In this document: positions 59,255 through 64,000 of the stretch, in pieces
How the letters are laid out: every line of letters starts with the position of its first letter
Numbering within the stretch: the stretch's first letter is position 1
Source: Thermocrinis sp.
Lineage (GTDB): Bacteria > Aquificota > Aquificia > Aquificales > Aquificaceae
Direction: 5' to 3'
Length of the DNA stretch: 64,000 nt
NCBI GenBank assembly: GCA_028276475.1
Contig: JAPYWH010000003.1
Coordinates: 22,304 to 86,303 of the forward strand
Translations under genes and position numbers: made by a program
Notes under the pieces: generated by a model
Told to the model about the DNA's origin: nothing
The model's input: the letters and a program-made list of their open reading frames with translations, nothing else
Database searches by the model: none

Positions 59255-60599
59255 CGGGGCGAGGGGACTTGAACCCCCGACCTTCGGCTCCCGAAGCCGA
59301 CGCGCCACCACCTGCGCCACGCCCCGTCATGAAACCCAAAATCTTTTCACGCCATTCTTGTGCCAAAAATTTTACCTTTTCTTGGTCTATGGTCTTTAGC
59401 TCTCTTTTTTCCATAAGAATTTTTCCCTTGCATACCACCGTGTCAATATCCTCCGCATTGGCACTGTACACCCACTGGGAGATGGGCTCATAAAGAGGTT
59501 GCCAGTGTGGTGCATCCGCATTAACCAGTATAAAGTCTGCGTCGTAGCCTTCTTTTAGCCTTCCCCCTTTTATGCCAACCGCACGAAAGCCGTTTTCAGT
59601 GGCGATCATCAGAGCGGTCTGTGCATTCATCGCCTTTGCATTAAGGCTTGCACCCTTTTGCAGTTTAGCCATCAAGGACATTTCCTCGTGCATGTTGAGG
59701 TTATCGTTGGAAGCGGCACCGTCGGTGCCAAGGCACACATGAATGCCCCTCTTAACATAATCCCAAATAGGTGCTATACCCGACGCAAGTTTTAGGTTGC
59801 TCTCTGGACAGTGTAGCACTTTAACTTCCCTTTCTTTGAGTATTTCCCTCTCCTCTTCTGTGGTCCATACCACATGGGCACAGAGCCATCTTTGGTCCAA
59901 AATGCCCAACTTTTCCAAGTGCATAACGGGTGTGTTTCCGTAAGCCTCTTTTATCCTCTCCACCTCCTCTTGAGTTTCCGCCAAGTGGGTGTGAATATAA
60001 ACATCCTCCTCCCTTGCGGTTTCATAAACTTTCCTCAGTGTGGAAGTTCCGCAGGTGTAGGGTGCGTGAGGGCAAAGAACGGGGAAGACAAGTTCTTCTC
60101 CCTTGAAAGCCTTCACAAACTCCTTTGCCCTTTTTATGTATTCCTCTGGCGTTTTTGCCACTTTGGTGGGAAAGTCAAGGATGCCAAAGCCAAGACCAAC
60201 TCTCACTCCCACCTCTTTTGCCACCTCCCCCACCACCTCTTCAAAAAAATACATGTCCATAAATAGGGTTGTTCCGCTTCTTATGCCCTCCGCCAGGGCT
60301 ATAAGGGTGCCGTCTTTAACAAACTCCGGAGAGACAAACTCCCCCTCCAACTTCCATATAACCTTCTGTAGCCAATCCATGAGGGGCAGGTCCGCACCGA
60401 GCCCCCTCAAAAGGGTCATGGGTAGATGGGTGTGCATGTTTGCAAAGGATGGGAAAAGTAGCTTTCCCCCTGCCCTTAGGACCTCTTTAGCGGGCTTTTC
60501 CTCCTCCCCAAGGTAGGCGATCTTACCATCCTTTATGCCCACGTTCAACTTTTTTCCAAGGGAGACTACAAAGGCGTCCTCTACAAGAAGGTCAAACAT
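59247..60599 (-). CDS. mtaD: 5-methylthioadenosine/S-adenosylhomocysteine deaminase family
   Basis: Amidohydrolase of 450 aa. It has metal ligands in ANMHTHLPMTLLRG near 56, YIHTHLAETQEE near 200, CAHVVW near 240 and CLGTDGAASNDNLNMHEE near 293, all in the order of MtaD/SsnA/TrzA enzymes. Family proteins end near EWREKILG; here the frame continues for about 26 more residues (TGRGAGGGASASGAEGRGF and on) that are the translation of tRNA-Pro. Whether this tail is made is unclear, since there is no earlier stop. It would recycle methylthioadenosine or adenosylhomocysteine. kdsD lies 5 nt upstream. Confidence 0.9.
   Translation of the reverse strand: MFDLLVEDAFVVSLGKKLNVGIKDGKIAYLGEEEKPAKEVLRAGGKLLFPSFANMHTHLPMTLLRGLGADLPLMDWLQKVIWKLEGEFVSPEFVKDGTLIALAEGIRSGTTLFMDMYFFEEVVGEVAKEVGVRVGLGFGILDFPTKVAKTPEEYIKRAKEFVKAFKGEELVFPVLCPHAPYTCGTSTLRKVYETAREEDVYIHTHLAETQEEVERIKEAYGNTPVMHLEKLGILDQRWLCAHVVWTTEEEREILKEREVKVLHCPESNLKLASGIAPIWDYVKRGIHVCLGTDGAASNDNLNMHEEMSLMAKLQKGASLNAKAMNAQTALMIATENGFRAVGIKGGRLKEGYDADFILVNADAPHWQPLYEPISQWVYSANAEDIDTVVCKGKILMEKRELKTIDQEKVKFLAQEWREKILGFMTGRGAGGGASASGAEGRGFKSPRPDA
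59254..59326 (-). tRNA. tRNA-Pro (anticodon CGG)
   Basis: The acceptor CGGGGCG pairs with CGCCCCG, with discriminator A. The anticodon stem TCGGC/GCCGA carries loop TTCGGGA (CGG), and the T arm is GGGGG TTCAAGT CCCCT. No CCA is encoded. The discriminator A (59254) is the first base of the waaA ATG, and the upstream mtaD frame stays open through the entire gene. Covariation of all stems supports a functional tRNA. Confidence 0.95.
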
Positions 60600-60604
60600 A
60601 ACTC

Positions 60605-61576
60605 TTAGTATATCACCCCCGCACGGAGTATATCGTGCATGTGGACTATGCCAATGGGTCTTTTCTCCTCATCCACCACAATGAGGACGGTTATCTTGCG
60701 GTCCTCCATTCTCCTTAGGGCTTCCGCTGCCAACTCTTCCATCCTGGCAGTTTTGGGATTTGTGGTCATGGCATCCTTAGCCAAGCTGTTGTTTAGGTCC
60801 CCACCCCGGTTTATGAACCTTCTAAGGTCCCCGTCGGTGATTATACCCACAAGCCTTCCCTCCTCATTTACCACTGCTACAGCCCCAAAGCCCTTGCTGG
60901 TGATCTCTACAACCACCTCTTTCATTGAACCTGTTTCTTTAACAATGGGCACCTCTTCCCCCGTATGGCAGAGTTCTTTAACTAGCTTTAGCTTTCTACC
61001 CAATGCACCCGCAGGATGTCTGAGGGCAAAGTCCTTCTCTGTAAAACCCCTGAGTTCTAAAAGCACCATAGCCAAAGCGTCCCCCAAAACCAGGGCGGAC
61101 GTGGTTGAAGTGGTTGGCGCTAAGTTCAGGGGGCAGGCTTCCTTGGAAACCCCCAAAAATATATGCACATCCGAGTGCTTTGCTAAGGTGGAGTTTGGGT
61201 TGTTGGTAACGGATATGAGCTTGGTGCCCAAGAGCTTTATGTATGGAAGAAGTGCCAAAACCTCCGCAGATTCTCCACTGTTGGAGAAGGCTAAAACCAC
61301 ATCTTTACTTTCCACCACTCCCAAATCTCCATGAAGGGCTTCTGAGGGATGAAGATAGTGGGAGGGAGTGCCCGTGGAAGATAGGGTTGATGCGACCTTT
61401 TGGGCTATGTGTCCCGACTTTCCAACGCCCGTGGTTATAACCTTTCCCTCACAGTTCAGGATAAGCTCAACCGCCCTGACAAAGGAATGGTCTAACCGTT
61501 CCGAAAGTTTTGAGAGCTCTTGCGCCTCCTCCTCTATTACCCTTTTAGCCTTACGGATGATCTCCTCAGAGTTCAT
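60605..61576 (-). CDS. kdsD: D-arabinose 5-phosphate isomerase, KpsF/GutQ family
   Basis: First enzyme of Kdo synthesis (ribulose-5-P to arabinose-5-P), 323 aa. An N-terminal SIS domain (about 35-180) shows [19 protein letters not shown] and [13 protein letters not shown]. Two C-terminal CBS domains follow ([20 protein letters not shown] and [20 protein letters not shown]). The linkage to waaA two genes downstream suggests co-regulation of Kdo supply and transfer. It overlaps ppa by 4 nt. Confidence 0.95.
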   Translation of the reverse strand: MNSEEIIRKAKRVIEEEAQELSKLSERLDHSFVRAVELILNCEGKVITTGVGKSGHIAQKVASTLSSTGTPSHYLHPSEALHGDLGVVESKDVVLAFSNSGESAEVLALLPYIKLLGTKLISVTNNPNSTLAKHSDVHIFLGVSKEACPLNLAPTTSTTSALVLGDALAMVLLELRGFTEKDFALRHPAGALGRKLKLVKELCHTGEEVPIVKETGSMKEVVVEITSKGFGAVAVVNEEGRLVGIITDGDLRRFINRGGDLNNSLAKDAMTTNPKTARMEELAAEALRRMEDRKITVLIVVDEEKRPIGIVHMHDILRAGVIY

Positions 61577-62103
61577 TCACCCTTTTTGTAGTTCTCTATA
61601 CCCTCTTTGATCTCCTCTATGGCGAACTGCACACCTTTGAACCCTTCCACCTTTACCCACTTGCCCGGTTCCAGCTCCTTGTAGTGTTCAAAAAAGTGCT
61701 TGATCCGGTCCAGCAGTGCCTTGGGTAAATCATCCACGCTCTTTATCTCGTCAAAGGTTGGGTCTATCTTTGAGTGGGGCACCGCTATAAGCTTTGTATC
61801 CACACCCTCTTCATCCCTCATCTCCAAGCCACCTATAGGTCTGCACCTTATCACACTGCCGGGTGCCACGGGATACCTTGATACCACCAAAACATCCACC
61901 GGGTCCCCATCGTCCGCCAGGGTCTGAGGAATAAAGCCGTAGTTGAAAGGATAATGCATGGCTGTAAATAAAAACCTATCCACAAAGACCGCACCCGTCT
62001 CCTTGTCCAGTTCATACTTTATGGGGCTGTCTTGGGGGATCTCCACAACCACATAAATGTCCTCTGGTGGGTTTTTACCGGCGGGTATTTTCTTTATTTC
62101 CAT
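61573..62103 (-). CDS. ppa: Inorganic pyrophosphatase
   Basis: Soluble family I pyrophosphatase of 176 aa. [20 protein letters not shown] and [11 protein letters not shown] contain the metal-binding Asp triad (DxxxxD), and [35 protein letters not shown] and [20 protein letters not shown] are also typical. A strong GGAGGAGGAAAG lies before the ATG. It is the first gene of ppa-kdsD-mtaD-tRNA-Pro-waaA-rodA and has a TATAAT upstream, divergent from the tRNA-tuf cluster. Confidence 0.97.
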   Translation of the reverse strand: MEIKKIPAGKNPPEDIYVVVEIPQDSPIKYELDKETGAVFVDRFLFTAMHYPFNYGFIPQTLADDGDPVDVLVVSRYPVAPGSVIRCRPIGGLEMRDEEGVDTKLIAVPHSKIDPTFDEIKSVDDLPKALLDRIKHFFEHYKELEPGKWVKVEGFKGVQFAIEEIKEGIENYKKGE

Positions 62104-62124
62104 CTTTCCTCCTCCGAGAGCAAT

Positions 62125-62130
62125 ATTATA
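62125..62130 (-). promoter_or_regulatory. -10 element of the ppa operon
   Basis: A perfect TATAAT on the minus strand lies 21 nt before the ppa ATG, leaving room for a leader with a GGAGGAGG site. No good -35 is seen. Confidence 0.45.
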
Positions 62131-62149
62131 CCCTAACGCAGAATTGTGA

Positions 62150-62155
62150 TATAAT
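62150..62155 (+). promoter_or_regulatory. -10 element of the tRNA-tuf cluster
   Basis: A perfect TATAAT lies 11 nt before the mature 5' end of tRNA-Thr(TGT), the first gene of the cluster. The corresponding -35 is not canonical. It is divergent from the ppa promoter about 20 bp away. Confidence 0.5.
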
Positions 62156-62166
62156 TTTTAATCTGA

Positions 62167-62239
62167 GCTGGCGTAGCTCAGCAGGCAGAGCGCGGGATTT
62201 GTAATCCCGCGGGCGTGGGTTCAAGTCCCACCGCCAGCT
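62167..62239 (+). tRNA. tRNA-Thr (anticodon TGT)
   Basis: The acceptor GCTGGCG pairs with CGCCAGC, with discriminator T. The anticodon stem CGGGA/TCCCG has loop TTTGTAA (TGT), and the T arm is GTGGG TTCAAGT CCCAC. No CCA is encoded. It is the first of four tRNAs in the conserved Thr-Tyr-Gly-Thr-tuf order. Confidence 0.96.
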
Positions 62240-62248
62240 TCAGGCTCA

Positions 62249-62332
62249 GGAGGGGTGGCCGAGCGGCCAAAGGCAGGGGACTGTAAATCCCCCGGGCTCC
62301 GCCCTGCGCAGGTTCGAATCCTGCCCCCTCCA
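62249..62332 (+). tRNA. tRNA-Tyr (anticodon GTA)
   Basis: Class II tRNA of 84 nt. The acceptor GGAGGGG pairs with CCCCTCC, with discriminator A. The anticodon stem GGGGA/TCCCC has loop CTGTAAA (GTA), the variable arm is long (GGGCTCCGCCC), and the T arm is GCAGG TTCGAAT CCTGC. No CCA is encoded; the next base is C. Confidence 0.96.
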
Positions 62333-62337
62333 CTTTA

Positions 62338-62409
62338 GCGGGCGTAGCTCAGTGGTAGAGCAGCTGCCTTCCAAGCAGCAGGCCGCGGGTTCGAGTCCCG
62401 TCGCCCGCT
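62338..62409 (+). tRNA. tRNA-Gly (anticodon TCC)
   Basis: The acceptor GCGGGCG pairs with CGCCCGC, with discriminator T. The anticodon stem GCTGC/GCAGC has loop CTTCCAA (TCC), and the T arm is GCGGG TTCGAGT CCCGT. No CCA is encoded. Confidence 0.96.
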
Positions 62410-62423
62410 TTTGCAAACAAAGA

Positions 62424-62496
62424 GCCCAGGTAGCTCAGCAGGCAGAGCACACCCTTGGTAAGGGTGAGGTCGCCGGTTCAAGTCCGGTCCTGGGCT
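62424..62496 (+). tRNA. tRNA-Thr (anticodon GGT)
   Basis: The acceptor GCCCAGG pairs with CCTGGGC, with discriminator T. The anticodon stem CACCC/GGGTG has loop TTGGTAA (GGT), and the T arm is GCCGG TTCAAGT CCGGT. It is the last tRNA before tuf, whose ATG follows 20 nt later. Confidence 0.96.
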
Positions 62497-62516
62497 TAAA
62501 ATCAGGAGGTTATAGC

Positions 62517-63734
62517 ATGGCAAAGGAGAAGTTTGTAAGAGAGAAGGAGCATGTGAACGTGGGAACCATAGGGCACGTAGACCATGGCAAATCTACCTTA
62601 ACTTCTGCCATAACCTGTGCCCTTGGTGCAGGCGTTCTGCCGGGCGGTAAGGCAAAATGCATGAAATACGAAGAGATAGACAAGGCACCCGAAGAAAAAG
62701 AAAGAGGCATCACCATCAACATAACCCACGTGGAGTATGAAAGTGCCAAAAGACACTATGCCCACGTGGATTGCCCAGGGCACGCAGACTACATAAAGAA
62801 CATGATCACGGGCGCTGCCCAGATGGACGGTGCCATCCTTGTAGTATCCGCCGCCGATGGACCCATGCCCCAAACAAGGGAACACGTCCTGCTTGCAAGA
62901 CAGGTTAACGTTCCATACATTGTAGTCTTTATGAACAAGTGCGACATGGTGGATGACCCAGAACTATTGGACTTGGTGGAGCTTGAAGTGAGGGAACTAT
63001 TGAGTAAATACGAATTCCCTGGGGACGATGTGCCAGTGATAAGGGGTTCCGCCTTAGGAACTCTGCAGGAGTTGGAAGCAGGAAAGCCAGACAAGTGGTG
63101 CAATGCCATAGTGGAACTTTTGAACGCTATGGATGAATACATACCCACACCCGTGAGGGAATCAGACAAACCCTTCTTGATGCCCATAGAGGACGTATTT
63201 ACCATTTCAGGTCGTGGAACGGTGGTGACAGGAAGGGTAGAAAGAGGAACCCTAAAGCCCGGTGAGGAAGTGGAGATAGTAGGACTTAGGGAGGAGCCAC
63301 TAAAGACAGTGGCAACATCCATAGAGATGTTTAGGAAGATCCTTGATGAGGCACTTCCTGGGGACAACATAGGAGTGCTGTTGAGGGGAGTGGGTAAGGA
63401 TGATGTAGAAAGAGGTCAGGTTTTGGCAAAGCCGGGTAGCGTGAAGCCTCACAAGAAGTTCAGGGCACAGGTGTATATTCTCACCAAGGAAGAGGGAGGA
63501 AGGCACAGTCCGTTCTTTGTCAATTACAGACCGCAGTTTTACTTTAGGACTGCGGACGTGACGGGAGTGGTGGTGAAGTTGCCCGAAGGACAGGAGATGG
63601 TAATGCCCGGGGACAATGTGGAGCTTGAGGTGGAGTTGATAAAGCCCATAGCTATGGAGGAGGGATTGAGGTTTGCCATAAGGGAAGGTGGTAAGACCGT
63701 TGGTGCGGGCGTTGTTATAAAAATACTTGATTGA
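62517..63734 (+). CDS. tuf: Translation elongation factor Tu
   Basis: GTPase of 405 aa that delivers aminoacyl-tRNA. Motifs: G1 [10 protein letters not shown]2 RGITI, G3 DCPGHADY, G4 NKCDMVDD and G5 SALGTLQ, with domains 2 and 3 following ([37 protein letters not shown]). The ORF-track entry begins at 62352 inside tRNA-Gly; the true start is ATG 62517, preceded by CAGGAGG. It is probably co-transcribed with the four upstream tRNAs. A second tuf copy may exist elsewhere, as in other Aquificales. Confidence 0.98.
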   Translation: MAKEKFVREKEHVNVGTIGHVDHGKSTLTSAITCALGAGVLPGGKAKCMKYEEIDKAPEEKERGITINITHVEYESAKRHYAHVDCPGHADYIKNMITGAAQMDGAILVVSAADGPMPQTREHVLLARQVNVPYIVVFMNKCDMVDDPELLDLVELEVRELLSKYEFPGDDVPVIRGSALGTLQELEAGKPDKWCNAIVELLNAMDEYIPTPVRESDKPFLMPIEDVFTISGRGTVVTGRVERGTLKPGEEVEIVGLREEPLKTVATSIEMFRKILDEALPGDNIGVLLRGVGKDDVERGQVLAKPGSVKPHKKFRAQVYILTKEEGGRHSPFFVNYRPQFYFRTADVTGVVVKLPEGQEMVMPGDNVELEVELIKPIAMEEGLRFAIREGGKTVGAGVVIKILD

Positions 63735-63744
63735 GGTGTGAAGG

Positions 63745-63903
63745 ATGGCAGCGGTAAGAGAAGTTGTGGTTTTAGCATGCACTGAGTGTAAGAGGAGAAA
63801 CTATTCCACCACAAAGAATAAGCAAAAGAAACCCCAAAGGTTGGAGCTTAGAAAGTATTGCAAGTGGTGTAAAAAGCATACATTACACAGAGAGGTGAAA
63901 TAG
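63745..63903 (+). CDS. rpmG: 50S ribosomal protein L33
   Basis: Protein of 52 aa, too short for the ORF track. It contains [17 protein letters not shown] and [18 protein letters not shown], with two CxxC pairs, so it is the zinc-binding (C+) form of L33. A GAGGTG/AAGGATG region precedes the ATG, 10 nt after tuf. Its TAG stop shares its G with the first base of tRNA-Trp. Confidence 0.96.
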   Translation: MAAVREVVVLACTECKRRNYSTTKNKQKKPQRLELRKYCKWCKKHTLHREVK

Positions 63904-63975
63904 GGGCACTAGCTCAACTGGCAGAGCGCGGGACTCCAAATCCCGCGGTTGGGGGTTCGAGTCCTCCGTGCCCCG
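63903..63975 (+). tRNA. tRNA-Trp (anticodon CCA)
   Basis: The acceptor GGGGCAC pairs with GTGCCCC, with discriminator G. The anticodon stem CGGGA/TCCCG has loop CTCCAAA (CCA), and the T arm is GGGGG TTCGAGT CCTCC. No CCA tail is encoded. It begins on the last base of the rpmG stop codon. rpmG-trnW-secE is a widely conserved order. Confidence 0.96.
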
Positions 63976-63987
63976 TATGGAGAAAAA

Positions 63988-64000
63988 ATGGAAAGGATAA
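63988..64000 (+). CDS. secE: Protein translocase subunit SecE (only first codons in window)
   Basis: Only ATG and three further codons (MERI) are visible before the window ends. TATGGAG 5-9 nt upstream provides a Shine-Dalgarno site. The call rests on the conserved order tuf-rpmG-tRNA-Trp-secE-nusG and is therefore an inference. The other ATG, at 63977, hits a stop after seven codons. Confidence 0.5.

Noticed and set aside
59255-59320. N-terminal extension of WaaA
   Set aside because: It is the translation of tRNA-Pro in another frame; the normal start is ATG 59254.
62352-62516. N-terminal extension of EF-Tu in the ORF track
   Set aside because: This part of the frame runs through tRNA-Gly and tRNA-Thr; ATG 62517 has a CAGGAGG site and the normal [10 protein letters not shown] start.
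62789-63370. Minus-strand ORF of 193 aa opposite tuf
   Set aside because: A Ser/Thr-rich shadow frame of tuf, produced by codon bias.
1-64000. CRISPR array, prophage, rRNA operon or replication origin
   Set aside because: No regularly spaced direct repeats, phage structural genes or rRNA signatures were seen. dnaN is not accompanied by dnaA or DnaA-box clusters.

Overview
The window is chromosomal DNA of a thermophilic bacterium of the Aquificales, most likely Aquificaceae (Hydrogenobacter/Thermocrinis/Aquifex-like). This rests on the overall protein character (Lys/Glu/Ile-rich and compact), very dense gene packing with many 4-nt overlaps, flagellar and LPS genes scattered among housekeeping genes, and the tRNA(Thr-Tyr-Gly-Thr)-tuf-rpmG-tRNA(Trp)-secE block at the right end. 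No species was identified and no database was consulted.

Layout: 1-3.4 kb holds cstA (cut by the left edge), a dienelactone hydrolase and a phosphohexomutase, all on the minus strand. 3.4-9.4 kb (plus) holds two tandem tRNA-Arg genes, mnmE, rho, dnaJ-hspR and a KhtTU-like K+/H+ antiporter. 9.4-14 kb holds ppx/gppA, a CDF metal transporter with a probable frameshift, an ArsR regulator, trxA, trxB and a PilZ protein. 13.9-16.6 kb (minus) holds rpsU, queD, panD, a small inverted-repeat element, an NlpC/P60 hydrolase, a CDP-alcohol phosphatidyltransferase and tRNA-Ser. 16.7-18.2 kb holds fur/perR, a pterin dehydratase, a methyltransferase and tRNA-Asp. 18.2-22 kb (minus) is the flagellar export operon fliL-fliO-fliP-fliQ-fliR-flhB. 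22-25.3 kb (plus) holds a TldE/PmbA homologue, a membrane protein and a protein with two degenerate receiver domains. 25.3-29.7 kb (minus) holds an oligopeptide-type binding protein, dxr, pabB and a macro-domain protein. 29.7-35.4 kb (plus) holds flhA-flhF-flhG, a SPOUT methyltransferase and mraY. 35.4-37.1 kb (minus) holds aroK, ispA and an IS605 tnpB relic. 37.2-43.6 kb holds dnaN, gcvPB, a Cys-rich lipoprotein, tyrS, lpxD, an MBL hydrolase and a KdtX-like glycosyltransferase. 43.6-50.2 kb (minus) holds a 32-aa membrane peptide, a fumarase subunit, a restriction-modification pair, a vWA protein and a GT39/ArnT-like transferase. 50.2-52.3 kb (plus) holds accD, scpA and ubiE-like. 52.3-53.2 kb (minus) holds rpmA, rplU and a poly-Gln lipoprotein. 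53.3-57.2 kb (plus) holds a 2-hydroxyacid dehydrogenase, gltD-like, a DUF4878-like lipoprotein and waaF. 57-62.1 kb (minus) holds rodA/ftsW, waaA, tRNA-Pro, mtaD, kdsD and ppa. 62.1-64 kb is the tRNA/tuf block.

Two architectural themes stand out. First, many genes have a -10-like hexamer (TATAAT, TAAAAT or similar) only 6-9 nt before the ATG and no Shine-Dalgarno, which suggests frequent leaderless transcripts; genes inside operons carry ordinary GGAGG sites. Second, tRNA genes sit directly upstream of protein genes and are probably co-transcribed with them. In the extreme case the discriminator base of tRNA-Pro is the A of the waaA start codon, and the upstream mtaD frame runs through the whole tRNA.

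The least explained items are a 164-bp element with perfect 16-bp terminal inverted repeats before panD, an internally deleted IS605-type tnpB with an end hairpin abutting ispA, the tandem pseudo-receiver protein with its membrane partner, and a poly-Gln lipoprotein with a strong promoter and an intrinsic terminator just before rplU. No CRISPR array, prophage, rRNA operon or replication origin was seen. Apart from the tnpB-relic region no stretch over 300 bp lacks a gene. All coordinates, promoter calls and start choices were read by eye.
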